From assembly GCF_003970675.1 (NCBI RefSeq), contig NZ_CP034562.1, positions 2,914,001 to 2,978,000 on the forward strand: 64,000 nucleotides of DNA, in the 5' to 3' direction. The notes below the pieces were generated by a model. That model saw only the letters and a program-made list of their open reading frames with translations, searched no databases and was not told where the DNA came from. The stretch comes from Flammeovirga pectinis (GTDB lineage Bacteria; Bacteroidota; Bacteroidia; Cytophagales; Flammeovirgaceae). The position numbers were made by a program, and so were the translations under genes. Shown here piece by piece: positions 45,213 through 53,968 of this stretch. Position 1 is the first letter of the stretch, and each line of letters starts with the position of its first letter.

Positions 45213-46766
45213 ATGAACACTAACACTATTATTAATTTGGATTTCCTTGCTGAACTTGGAATCCAAAAGCGCAATCCTGCATTCTCAACAGGTAGAACTT
45301 TTGCTTCTTTAGATTCTTCTAGAGCAACAAGAAAAATTGTTTCTCCTACAGATGGCCAAGTAATAGCAGAAGTAGAAATGGCAACACAAGAAGATCTAGA
45401 TCATATTGTTGCTACATCCCAAAAAGCTTACGAAAATTGGAAAATACTTCCTGCACCAAGAAGAGGCGAAATTGTTCGTCAGATTGGTGAAGCTCTAAGA
45501 AAATATAAAGACCCTCTAGGTAAGTTAGTTACTTACGAGATGGGTAAAATTTATCAAGAAGGACTTGGTGAAGTTCAAGAAATGATAGACATCTGTGATT
45601 TTGCTGTTGGACAATCTAGACAACTTTATGGTTTAGAAATGAAGTCTGAAAGACAAGACCACAGAATGTTTGAACAATGGCATCCTCTTGGAATTGTAGG
45701 TATTATTTCTGCATTTAATTTCCCTGTTGCCGTTTGGTCTTGGAACGCTATGATTGCAGCAATTGGCGGTAATGTATCTATCTGGAAACCATCTGAAAAG
45801 ACACCACTTACAGCTATTGCTTGTCAGAATATTTTGCAAGACGTACTTAAAGCCAATGATTTACCTGAAGGTATTTTCAGTTACATCATCGGAGATGCAG
45901 CAATTGGGGCAAGCATGTCTCATGATACTCGTATTCCTCTAGTATCTGCTACTGGTTCTACAAGAATGGGTAAAAAAGTAGCAGAAGCAGTTGGTGCTAG
46001 ATTAGGAAAATCTTTACTGGAGCTTGGAGGTAACAATGCATTAATTATTACCGAAAATGCAGATGTTGAAATGGCTATTCGAGCAACTGTTTTTGGAGCA
46101 GTTGGTACGTGTGGACAAAGATGTACATCAACAAGAAGGTTAATAGTACATGCTTCTCAATACGATAAAGTAAAAGAACGTTTATTAAAAATATATCCAT
46201 CATTATCAATTGGACATCCTTTAGATGAAAGCTCTTTAGTTGGTCCTTTGATAGATAATGATGCAGTTGATGCTTTTAAAGCAGCCATTAATAAAGCTAC
46301 ATCAGAAGGTGGTAAACTATTAATTGGAGGCGAGTCTTACTCAAAAGAAGGGTTATCTTCTAATTACGTTCACCCTGCCATTGTAGAAGCAGAAAATCAT
46401 TATCAAATTGTACAAGATGAAACATTTGCTCCTATTCTTTATCTAATTAAATACGATGGAGAAGTTGAAAATGCTATTCGTATTCAAAATGATGTAAAAC
46501 AGGGTTTATCATCTGCAATATTTACAAACCATTTATTAGAGTCTGAAGCATTCTTAAGTGCAGCAGGTTCTGACTGTGGAATTGCAAATATAAACATTGG
46601 TACTTCTGGTGCTGAAATTGGTGGTGCCTTTGGTGGAGAAAAAGAAACAGGTGGCGGAAGAGAATCTGGTTCTGATGCTTGGAAAGCATATATGCGCCGA
46701 CAAACAAATACTGTAAATTATGGTAGAGTATTACCTTTAGCACAAGGTATTAAATTTGATATTTAA
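45213..46766 (+). CDS. Aldehyde dehydrogenase, ALDH7/piperideine-6-carboxylate dehydrogenase type
   Basis: 517 residues of the ALDH superfamily with catalytic Cys in GTCGQRCTSTRR and general-base Glu in LLELGGNN. The overall sequence (GRTFASLDSSRATRKIVSP, ISAFNFPVAVWSWN, IWKPSEKTPLTA, GPLIDNDAVDAF, GGAFGGEKETGGGRESGSDAWKAYMRRQTNTVNYG) matches ALDH7A1-like enzymes, which oxidise alpha-aminoadipic semialdehyde to aminoadipate in lysine breakdown. The substrate is inferred from the subfamily. No other lysine genes are adjacent. Confidence 0.9.
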   Translation: MNTNTIINLDFLAELGIQKRNPAFSTGRTFASLDSSRATRKIVSPTDGQVIAEVEMATQEDLDHIVATSQKAYENWKILPAPRRGEIVRQIGEALRKYKDPLGKLVTYEMGKIYQEGLGEVQEMIDICDFAVGQSRQLYGLEMKSERQDHRMFEQWHPLGIVGIISAFNFPVAVWSWNAMIAAIGGNVSIWKPSEKTPLTAIACQNILQDVLKANDLPEGIFSYIIGDAAIGASMSHDTRIPLVSATGSTRMGKKVAEAVGARLGKSLLELGGNNALIITENADVEMAIRATVFGAVGTCGQRCTSTRRLIVHASQYDKVKERLLKIYPSLSIGHPLDESSLVGPLIDNDAVDAFKAAINKATSEGGKLLIGGESYSKEGLSSNYVHPAIVEAENHYQIVQDETFAPILYLIKYDGEVENAIRIQNDVKQGLSSAIFTNHLLESEAFLSAAGSDCGIANINIGTSGAEIGGAFGGEKETGGGRESGSDAWKAYMRRQTNTVNYGRVLPLAQGIKFDI

Positions 46767-46796
46767 ATATTAAATAGCTGTAATTTTTAAGATAAG

Positions 46797-46838
46797 GTCT
46801 ACATTTTATTTACGAATAGAATGTAGACTTTATTTTTA
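46797..46838 (+). terminator. Terminator of the aldehyde dehydrogenase gene
   Basis: A 9-bp stem (GTCTACATT at 46797-46805 with 46820-46828), followed by TTTATTTTTAA. Moderate T-tract. Confidence 0.68.
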
Positions 46839-47035
46839 ATTACTTTTTTTTACGTTTCATACCAAATATTACATACAAAGTACCAACAACACTGTAATTA
46901 AGCTAAAAAACCTTTGAGGTTCTTCTCTATTTTCCATATATTGATATAAGAATTAGTTACGTTACAGTGGTTAACTAACAAGTCCCATTTAATAGTACTC
47001 AGTATTTGATTTCTATTTCGCTTTACTTATACCAA

Positions 47036-47449
47036 ATGACTCAAAAAAAATACTATTCTGTGATGTTGATTGATGATAATGAAATTGACAATCTCATTAA
47101 TCAAAAGATGATCGAAGCATCTAAAATAAGTGACAATATTTTTATTCATTCTGGTGCTAAAAGTGCCATTGAGTTCTTACGTAATATTGAAAAATTAGAT
47201 GATGTATCTAACCAGATATTACCTGAACTTATCTTTTTAGATATTGATATGCCTTTAATGGATGGCTTTCAGTTCTTAGATTTATTTGATCAACTTTCTG
47301 AATCAACTAAAAAGAAATGTAAGATCGTAATGTTAACCTCTTCGATTAACCCTCAAGATATTAGCCGATCTCAGAATTATAGTTATGTGAAAAAATATGT
47401 AAACAAACCTCTTACTCAGAAAAACCTTTCTTCGTTAGAGATTGCATAA
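47036..47449 (+). CDS. Single-domain response regulator
   Basis: 137 residues, all receiver domain. The acidic pair is in MLIDDNEID, the phosphoacceptor Asp lies in FLDIDMPLMDG, the Thr/Ser in MLTSSINPQD, and the Lys in VNKPLTQKN. No output domain or adjacent histidine kinase is present, so it acts by protein contact as CheY-like proteins do. The start is the ATG at 47036; a TTG at 47006 is also in frame. It is followed by a perfect 50-bp palindromic terminator. Confidence 0.9.
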   Translation: MTQKKYYSVMLIDDNEIDNLINQKMIEASKISDNIFIHSGAKSAIEFLRNIEKLDDVSNQILPELIFLDIDMPLMDGFQFLDLFDQLSESTKKKCKIVMLTSSINPQDISRSQNYSYVKKYVNKPLTQKNLSSLEIA

Positions 47450-47462
47450 ACATTATTTTTAT

Positions 47463-47512
47463 ACCTAAACAAAAGAGGCTATTTCAATTGAAATAGCCTC
47501 TTTTGTTTAGGT
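47463..47512. terminator. Bidirectional terminator with perfect 50-bp palindrome
   Basis: Positions 47463-47487 are the exact complement of 47488-47512, so the whole 50 bp is palindromic with no spacer (centre CAATTG). It lies between the response regulator (+) and the converging 489-residue gene (-). Confidence 0.9.
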
Positions 47513-47525
47513 AGGTTTTTAGTTT

Positions 47526-48995
47526 TTAATCAAGATCTCCACTAACAAAACGAATAAATCTGTCATCCATTCTTATTGAGCGTGTAGGTGCAAAAATATA
47601 CGGAGATTTAATCTGTGCATACTTTGTTATGATATTAGACACTTTAGTCATCTTATCTCTCTTGGCTTCACTCATACCTGTTTTAAGCATCTTCAAGAAC
47701 AACGTGATAGATGGACAACTTTCTTTACCCATCAATCTAATTTGCCTCTGTATACTGTTAGACAGTTGATTAAAAAGTTCATAATCTCTTAAACATACAT
47801 ATTGCAGTGCAAGTAAACACTTCACTTCTAAAAATGCATGAGGAAATTTTTTCAAACTCACCTCATTCAATAAGTTATTTAAGAAACGGGCAGCCTCATC
47901 GAACTCACCAGCATAATAAGCTGAAATAGCTCTATAAACTATATATGATACATAGTTAGGAATATCATCTATATCTGGCTCAAAATCATCAAACGTTTCT
48001 TTGTTACTTTCAAACAATTCACCTTGTGTATCTGTCTGAAGTGCACGCTGTAATTTTGTCTGTAAAAACTGAGTTGGGAATGTATATAAATTACTATGCA
48101 TAAGAAGAGGAACTACCTCCTCATTTACAGCATCGTAATATTTACTTGCTTTACGGAATACACCATAATGTGTATAGTATTCTAATTTTAAAAACTCGAA
48201 GACATTATGCAGATGGAAATAAATAGAATCCATTTGATATTGATCAAATATCTGATCAATTTTTAAGAAAATGTCCTCAATTGGTTCTTCATTATCATCT
48301 TCGTTATTTAAGGCAATTTTAGTTTCATCTTCAATAAAAAGACGATGAAATACATTCATACAACTTTGATATACAAATGGCCTGTGCGACTCATATAATT
48401 TGGTTGTTCTATTTATCTCGTCATGCAATAAATCTAAACCTAATTTATCTGTTTCATCACCTGTAAAAGCATATACTCCAAACTTCTTAAAGTAATCTGC
48501 TAGAATATCTTCGATCTTATCTACAGCCAACATATAAGCAACGTGCTTATTGTATAACTGAGAATAAACAAAGTAATCTGGAGAATTGATATGTAATCTT
48601 TTCAGTGCCTTATAGACTACTGTTAACTCATTAGACAAATCATAGTCTAATAATTCTTTTTCTAATTTTTTTAATGTTACAATTGATATGGCCCTCTTTT
48701 TAGTGAAGACCATTTCGTGAATATTAGCTACTTTTTTTAGAAGGTCCGCTCTCGGACTTTCCATTTGCTGCAATAAATATTCTTCAATTTTTTGATTTAA
48801 ACGAGATCTTAAAGTATAGTATGCATTAGTATTCACGTCTAGCTCAGTCATTACCTGCTGATCAGACATTCTTTTTTCACGCATGGATGAAAGTAAATAA
48901 GCCGATTTATCTGCATTACTTTCTATCAAAGATATTTTAATTGCTTCGTAATCTTTTTCTGATAATTGCTTAATTATATGCTTTAATCTCGCCAT
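47526..48995 (-). CDS. Helical protein with possible N-terminal winged helix, unknown function
   Basis: 489 residues, nearly all alpha-helical. The first 70 residues (SEKDYEAIKISLIES, MSDQQVMTELDVNTNAYYTLRSRLNQKIEEYLLQQ) look like a helix-turn-helix or sigma-like unit; the rest looks like helical repeats (TPR-like) with an acidic linker near 228-242 (NNEDDNEEP). I do not recognise the family; it may be specific to Cytophagales. The neighbour across the shared terminator is a single-domain response regulator, but no functional link can be shown. Confidence 0.7.
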   Translation of the reverse strand: MARLKHIIKQLSEKDYEAIKISLIESNADKSAYLLSSMREKRMSDQQVMTELDVNTNAYYTLRSRLNQKIEEYLLQQMESPRADLLKKVANIHEMVFTKKRAISIVTLKKLEKELLDYDLSNELTVVYKALKRLHINSPDYFVYSQLYNKHVAYMLAVDKIEDILADYFKKFGVYAFTGDETDKLGLDLLHDEINRTTKLYESHRPFVYQSCMNVFHRLFIEDETKIALNNEDDNEEPIEDIFLKIDQIFDQYQMDSIYFHLHNVFEFLKLEYYTHYGVFRKASKYYDAVNEEVVPLLMHSNLYTFPTQFLQTKLQRALQTDTQGELFESNKETFDDFEPDIDDIPNYVSYIVYRAISAYYAGEFDEAARFLNNLLNEVSLKKFPHAFLEVKCLLALQYVCLRDYELFNQLSNSIQRQIRLMGKESCPSITLFLKMLKTGMSEAKRDKMTKVSNIITKYAQIKSPYIFAPTRSIRMDDRFIRFVSGDLD

Positions 48996-49173
48996 ATAGT
49001 AGAATACCTTAAAACGTAGTACTGAGTCATTTTATTAGGAATGTAGTTCATAAGTAAAACACATTTATGCTACATCAACCTTGTTACACTAATATAAGCA
49101 TAGAAAAGGAAAAAATCAGTGTATTATTTAATGGCTTTATTGGATAAATAAAATATTTATAGTTTTTCTTTGG

Positions 49174-49737
49174 TTAGCCTTTCCAAGATGCAATCCAATT
49201 ATTCAAAATATCCAAACCGTGTTCTGTTAAAATTGCTTCTGGATGGAACTGTACACCCGATATAGGTAAGGTTTTATGCTCGATAGCCATAATCTCATCT
49301 TCCATAGATTTAGCCGTAATATTTATAATGTTATGTACATTATCTAATATCAAAGAATGGTAACGTACAACTACAAATTTTTCTGGTAAGTTTTTAAATA
49401 ATGTAGATGGTGTACATACTATTTGAGACATTTTACCATGCATTGGTTTCAATGCCTTTAATACCTTTCCTCCAAAGAACTCTCCTATAGCTTGATGTCC
49501 TAAACAGATGCCTAAAATTGGATGTGTTTTATGATAATATTCAATCACATCCATCATATTACCCGCTTTATCTGGAGTTTCTGGACCTGGAGAAAGTACA
49601 ATAGCGGAATATTTATAGACAATAATTTCTTCTAGGGGCGTATCATTACGAATTACCTCTACTTTTTCACCTAATTGAGTGAAATAATCTACAAGATTAT
49701 ATGTGAAAGAGTCAAAGTTATCTAGAAGTAAAATCAT
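49174..49737 (-). CDS. Glutamine amidotransferase of the TrpG/PabA family
   Basis: 187 residues of the class-I glutamine amidotransferase fold: oxyanion region SPGPETPDKAGN, catalytic Cys in GICLGHQAIGE, and His/Glu in VQFHPEAILTEHG. It supplies ammonia to anthranilate synthase (TrpE) or aminodeoxychorismate synthase (PabB). Neither partner is in the window, so trpG and pabA cannot be told apart; isolated copies are more often PabA. Confidence 0.88.
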   Translation of the reverse strand: MILLLDNFDSFTYNLVDYFTQLGEKVEVIRNDTPLEEIIVYKYSAIVLSPGPETPDKAGNMMDVIEYYHKTHPILGICLGHQAIGEFFGGKVLKALKPMHGKMSQIVCTPSTLFKNLPEKFVVVRYHSLILDNVHNIINITAKSMEDEIMAIEHKTLPISGVQFHPEAILTEHGLDILNNWIASWKG

Positions 49738-49765
49738 GTTTGTTTGTTTCGTTTCCGCAAAAATA

Positions 49766-49795
49766 AAAAAGGGAAGTAATTAAACTTCCCTTTTT
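49766..49795 (-). terminator. Terminator of the YqeY-CvpA operon
   Basis: A 12-bp perfect stem (AAAAAGGGAAGT at 49766-49777 with 49784-49795), 6-nt loop, A/T flanks; it directly abuts the CvpA stop. Confidence 0.88.
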
Positions 49796-50356
49796 CTATA
49801 AATTTTCTTCAAATAATTCATGTATCTCTTTAGAATACCTTTTCATACTTGGCATTATAGTACCTCCTGCATCAATTACCCAATCATTTAAATCTAATAA
49901 TTTGGGGTAAATAAGTGAATCTTCTGTTACATCTTTTGGTAGACCTAATCCTGCTGAATTAAATAACCCTAAGATAACAGAAAGAGATAATGCGTATTTA
50001 AAACCTCCTAATATCAGCGCTGCTACATTATCTAAATCATCCAAAACAGAATAATCAATTTTATCTTGCAACCACTTCCCTAAAAGGTTTAAACCCATTG
50101 TACCTCCAAAAAAGAAGATAACATAAGCAAAAAACACAGTAGATTTTGGTGTATCTACGTACGTTTTTGATGATGAAAAAGCACCTGCCACTCCAAAAAA
50201 GATCAACGAAGCACCAAAAACAAAAACCACCGTCGAGATTATTTCTAATAGAAAGCCTCTACGAAAACCTTTGTATGCCCCATAAACAATCATTCCTAGA
50301 AGGAATATGTCAGTTACTCTAATATATGAAGTGAAAAATCCTAAATCTTGTTCCAC
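49796..50356 (-). CDS. CvpA-family membrane protein
   Basis: 186 residues with four transmembrane helices (about 15-32, 38-58, 74-92 and 110-128) and the family opening TDIFLLGMIVYGAYKGFRRGFLLEI. CvpA was named for colicin V production in E. coli; in other bacteria it relates to envelope or stress tolerance. It follows the YqeY-type gene by 23 nt and probably shares its transcript. Confidence 0.85.
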   Translation of the reverse strand: MEQDLGFFTSYIRVTDIFLLGMIVYGAYKGFRRGFLLEIISTVVFVFGASLIFFGVAGAFSSSKTYVDTPKSTVFFAYVIFFFGGTMGLNLLGKWLQDKIDYSVLDDLDNVAALILGGFKYALSLSVILGLFNSAGLGLPKDVTEDSLIYPKLLDLNDWVIDAGGTIMPSMKRYSKEIHELFEENL

Positions 50357-50379
50357 AATAAATTATTTTTTTTATCTGA

Positions 50380-50829
50380 TTAAGTTAAAGCTTGTTTCAC
50401 TTTTGCTGAAACAACTTTCATATCTGCTACACCTGCAAATTTCTTGCCTGCTGCACCCATTACTTTACCCATATCTTTTGGAGAGGTAGCACCAACTTGA
50501 GCAATTAGTTCTTTTACTTGAGCTTCTACTTCTTCTTCTGACAATTGTTTCGGAAGGTAAGTTTCAATAACAGCAAGTTCTCCTAATTCTATATCTAAAA
50601 GATCTGTTCTACCAGATTCTTTGTATATATCTGCAGAATCTCTTCTTTGTTTAGCTTCTTTAGTTAAAAGTTTTAATTCTTCTTCAGTTGTTAAAACAGT
50701 ACCTTTACCTTGTGCCGTTTCTGCTAACTGAATTTTAGCTTTTAATTGTTTTAAGGTACCTAGCGTAACTTTATCTTTACTTTTCATTGCTACTTTCATA
50801 GCCTCTTGTACCTTGTCTTTTAAACTCAT
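50380..50829 (-). CDS. GatB/YqeY-domain protein
   Basis: 149 residues covering one GatB/YqeY domain: MSLKDKVQEAMKVAMKSKDK, LGTLKQLKAKIQLAE, IETYLPKQLSEEEVE and the glycine-rich DMGKVMGAAGKKFAG at the end. In GatB this domain holds tRNA during amidation; free YqeY-type proteins have no proven function. First gene of the operon with CvpA. A 15-nt inverted repeat TTACGAT-A-ATCGTAA (50860-50874) lies 30 nt upstream. Confidence 0.9.
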   Translation of the reverse strand: MSLKDKVQEAMKVAMKSKDKVTLGTLKQLKAKIQLAETAQGKGTVLTTEEELKLLTKEAKQRRDSADIYKESGRTDLLDIELGELAVIETYLPKQLSEEEVEAQVKELIAQVGATSPKDMGKVMGAAGKKFAGVADMKVVSAKVKQALT

Positions 50830-50859
50830 TTCTTTAGAACTTTATGTAAAACGAACGAA

Positions 50860-50874
50860 TTACGATAATCGTAA
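50860..50874 (-). promoter_or_regulatory. Short inverted repeat upstream of the YqeY-type gene
   Basis: TTACGAT (50860-50866) and ATCGTAA (50868-50874) are exact complements around one base. Possible operator; no other evidence. Confidence 0.3.
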
Positions 50875-51087
50875 CTTTTATTGATATATAAAAATAACTG
50901 CTTATTGTTCGTATCGCATGAAGATACACAAAACATCATAATCTTCAATAGTTAATGAACAGTTAATTTGATTTCAAATAAAAAGATTTTATAACCTTTT
51001 TCATCATTCTTACTTATCAAATAGTAGTTTTTTTCAACTTTCTACTCATTTTTGTAAAAATAAGTTTTCAATTAAGTACACACAAAT

Positions 51088-51801
51088 ATGACACGCCTAA
51101 GTGTAAACATTAATAAGATTGCAACAATTAGAAATGCTCGTGGAGCAAACAACCCAAACTTAGTTCAAGTTGCAAAAGATTGTGAGCGTTTTGGTGCGCA
51201 AGGTATTACTATTCACCCTCGCCCAGACGAACGTCATATTACAAACCAAGATACATTAGACTTAAAACCTGTTGTTACAACAGAATATAATATTGAAGGT
51301 AACCCTGCTCCTAGATTTATTGAACTTGTTAAAAGTGTTACCCCAGAGCAAGCTACTCTTGTACCAGATGCTGATGATGCTATTACTTCTAATGCAGGTT
51401 GGGATACAATCAAACACAAAGATTTTTTAACTAAAGTAATTAAAGAATTAAAGGCAGAAGGAATTCGTGTCTCAATCTTTGTAGATCCAGACCCTAAAAT
51501 GGTGGAAGGTGCTGCAGCTGTTGGTGCTGACCGTGTTGAATTATACACAGAACCTTATGCTACTAACTATCCTATTGATAGAGAAAAAGCTATTGCTCCT
51601 TATATTACCGCAGCTATAAAAGCAAAAGAATTGGGTTTAGGTTTAAATGCAGGTCATGATTTAGACTTAGAAAACCTAGCTTATTTCCATCAGAATATTG
51701 AAGGTTTAGATGAAGTATCAATTGGTCATGCTTTAGTATGTGACGCACTCTATTTTGGATTAGAGAATACTATTCAAATGTACCTTAAACAACTTTCATA
51801 A
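51088..51801 (+). CDS. pdxJ: Pyridoxine 5'-phosphate synthase
   Basis: 237 residues, the normal length. LSVNINKIATIRNARGANNPN at the start, GITIHPRPDERHI, EGNPAPRF, LVPD, SIFVDPDPK, VELYTEPYA and GLNAGHDLDLENL are all PdxJ motifs. It joins deoxyxylulose 5-phosphate with 3-amino-2-oxopropyl phosphate to make pyridoxine phosphate (DXP-dependent vitamin B6 route). Its TAA stop shares one base with the ATG of the next gene. pdxH is elsewhere in the window. Confidence 0.95.
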   Translation: MTRLSVNINKIATIRNARGANNPNLVQVAKDCERFGAQGITIHPRPDERHITNQDTLDLKPVVTTEYNIEGNPAPRFIELVKSVTPEQATLVPDADDAITSNAGWDTIKHKDFLTKVIKELKAEGIRVSIFVDPDPKMVEGAAAVGADRVELYTEPYATNYPIDREKAIAPYITAAIKAKELGLGLNAGHDLDLENLAYFHQNIEGLDEVSIGHALVCDALYFGLENTIQMYLKQLS

Positions 51802-52427
51802 TGCAATTTACGCATATAATAGCGGAAATTTCAGATCCATATTCCTCAGAAGAAGATGTAATCAAATTAATAGATTTAGCATTACATCTTCCTCTTAAAG
51901 GAGTAGCCATACCTGGTTATTGGGTTAAAAAAGTTAGTAGAGATCTTCAAGATTCAGATTTAATCATTCAATCTTGTATTGGAGAAGGCAATGGAAATCA
52001 ATTAACTCAAGTTAAACTATTTGAGTTACAACAACTCATAAAATTAGGTGTAAATGAAGTTGCTTCTATTCTTAATGTTGGTGCTTTAAGAACAAACCCA
52101 ACATGGTGTAAAATAGAGTGCTTACAACTAGCTCAAACTGCACATAAAGACGAGGTCCTTTTTACTTTAAAACTTCCTCCAATTGATTTTACAGACTTAG
52201 AAATAATTGAAATTTGCTCACTTGCTAACAAAGCAGGAGTCGATACTCTCTTTATTCATCAAAAGCATTTGATTTACATGGATAGTATCAATCAAAATTT
52301 ATCATCTGATATAGAAAAGCAAATCCATATTTTAGATAACAATCTATTAACTGATACACTCTTTGAAAATTTTCAAACTGTCAACATAACCTACGATCAG
52401 ATTAATCCTAATGTCATAGTGTCATAA
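51801..52427 (+). CDS. DeoC-like protein lacking aldolase catalytic residues
   Basis: 208 residues that align along the first 160 with deoxyribose-phosphate aldolase: GVAIPGYWVKKV matches the VCVNPYWVK strand, SDLIIQSCIGEGNG matches the TVIGFP strand, and GVNEVASILNVGAL matches GADEIDMVINIGAL. The catalytic Asp of that motif is Ala88, and the Schiff-base Lys (VKTSTGF in active enzymes) corresponds to Phe151 in TLFIHQKHL. The C-terminal KAAGGIR-type segment is missing. So it keeps the barrel but not the chemistry. Its ATG overlaps the pdxJ stop (TAATG), implying coupling. The role is unknown; a divergent barrel acting near B6 synthesis is one idea. Confidence 0.78.
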   Translation: MQFTHIIAEISDPYSSEEDVIKLIDLALHLPLKGVAIPGYWVKKVSRDLQDSDLIIQSCIGEGNGNQLTQVKLFELQQLIKLGVNEVASILNVGALRTNPTWCKIECLQLAQTAHKDEVLFTLKLPPIDFTDLEIIEICSLANKAGVDTLFIHQKHLIYMDSINQNLSSDIEKQIHILDNNLLTDTLFENFQTVNITYDQINPNVIVS

Positions 52428-52476
52428 TTAACATTAAGGCACTTTTATTGATTAACAAACTCAAAAAAAAACAAAA

Positions 52477-53940
52477 ATGAAACGTACTCTACTTACAATA
52501 ACTATTGGAGTAATAAGTGGTTTATGTGGAGCTTTTCTGTATAGTGAACTTCTAACTCCTGCAAATACAGAAACATTTAATTTTGCTTCTAACACATCAA
52601 ACAATCTTACTCCTATTTATGGTAATTCTAGCTTTGAAAAATTACCTTCTAACAAGGATTTACAACTCTCTGCTTTTGCCGATGCTGCAGAAGTAAGTAC
52701 AAAATCCGTGGTCTATATTGTTACCTATGTAAAAAGTAGATATAGCAACAGAAGAACATGGAGCGATCTTTTTTTTGGACGCCCCTCACAAAGCAACTCT
52801 TCGGGTACTGCTGTTGGTTCTGGTTCTGGAGTTATTTTTACTGATGATGGATATATTGTTACAAATAACCATGTTATAAAAGGAGCTGATAAAATTGAAG
52901 TTATCTATAATAAAAGGTCTTTTATAGCAAAGTTAATTGGGGTTGATAAATCAACAGACATTGCATTGCTAAAAATTGAAAAGAATAACCTACCTCCAAT
53001 TCAAATAGCCTCTTCTAAAGCTGTTAGAGTTGGCGACTGGGTTCTTGCTGTTGGTAATCCTTTTAACCTTACAAGTACAGTAACCGCAGGTATTGTAAGT
53101 GCAAAAGGTCGTAAAATTGGCATTATGAATGATGTATTTCCGATTGAATCTTTTATACAAACAGATGCTGCAATCAACCCAGGAAATAGCGGTGGTGCTT
53201 TAGTTAATTTACATGGCGATTTAGTGGGTATTAATACTGCTATTCTATCTAAAACAGGAAGCTATGCTGGTTACGGTTTTGCAGTCCCATCTGATATTGT
53301 AGCCAAAGTAGTAAATGACCTTAAAAAGTATGGCGAAGTACAGAAAGCTTTTCTAGGAGCAGCTATTACAGTTGTTGATGAAGATATTGCTGAGAAGTTA
53401 AAAATGAAAGAAATTCGAGGTGTAGCTATCACAAAAATTGAAGGTGGAGCTGCAGAGAAAAATAATTTCAAGATTGGCGATGTCATTCTATCAATTGATA
53501 ATTTCCCTATTGAGTCTGAAGCAGCTTTTGATGAGCAACTCAGTTATTATGTTCCAGGAGATAAGATTGACATTAGAATTTTACGAAATCAAAAATATTT
53601 AAACAAAACAGTTGTTTTAACAAACATTGATGGAACAACTAACGTATTAAATAAAAAAGTTTACGATGCTAAAGAAATCGGTGCTAAATTTACGGCACTT
53701 TCAAAACTTGAAAAATCGAAACTTGGTTTAAAAACGGGAATTAGGATTGAAGAAGTTGTTAAAGGTGGTTTAATTCAAGATATGCGTTTAAGAAAAGGAA
53801 TGATACTCGTTTCTCTTAATCGCTATCCTCTAGAAAATCCAAAAGACTTTAATAAGATTCTTTCAAGAATAAGAGGGCGAGTAATCTTAGAAATAGTGAA
53901 AGAAGATGGCTCTCATAGATATTTCAGTTATTATTTTTAG
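52477..53940 (+). CDS. HtrA/DegP-family periplasmic serine protease
   Basis: 487 residues. An N-terminal helix acts as signal or anchor (about 5-25). A trypsin-like domain carries His132 (TNNHVIKGADKI), Asp161 (STDIALLKIE) and Ser238 (NPGNSGGALVN). A PDZ domain follows (about 293-385) and a second, weaker PDZ-like domain ends the protein (about 400-487, RIEEVVKGGLIQDMRLRKGM). It degrades or holds misfolded envelope proteins. It starts 49 nt after the DeoC-like gene and is 28 nt before trxB. Confidence 0.92.
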   Translation: MKRTLLTITIGVISGLCGAFLYSELLTPANTETFNFASNTSNNLTPIYGNSSFEKLPSNKDLQLSAFADAAEVSTKSVVYIVTYVKSRYSNRRTWSDLFFGRPSQSNSSGTAVGSGSGVIFTDDGYIVTNNHVIKGADKIEVIYNKRSFIAKLIGVDKSTDIALLKIEKNNLPPIQIASSKAVRVGDWVLAVGNPFNLTSTVTAGIVSAKGRKIGIMNDVFPIESFIQTDAAINPGNSGGALVNLHGDLVGINTAILSKTGSYAGYGFAVPSDIVAKVVNDLKKYGEVQKAFLGAAITVVDEDIAEKLKMKEIRGVAITKIEGGAAEKNNFKIGDVILSIDNFPIESEAAFDEQLSYYVPGDKIDIRILRNQKYLNKTVVLTNIDGTTNVLNKKVYDAKEIGAKFTALSKLEKSKLGLKTGIRIEEVVKGGLIQDMRLRKGMILVSLNRYPLENPKDFNKILSRIRGRVILEIVKEDGSHRYFSYYF

Positions 53941-53968
53941 AATTTAAAGACACACAAATATAAAAAAC

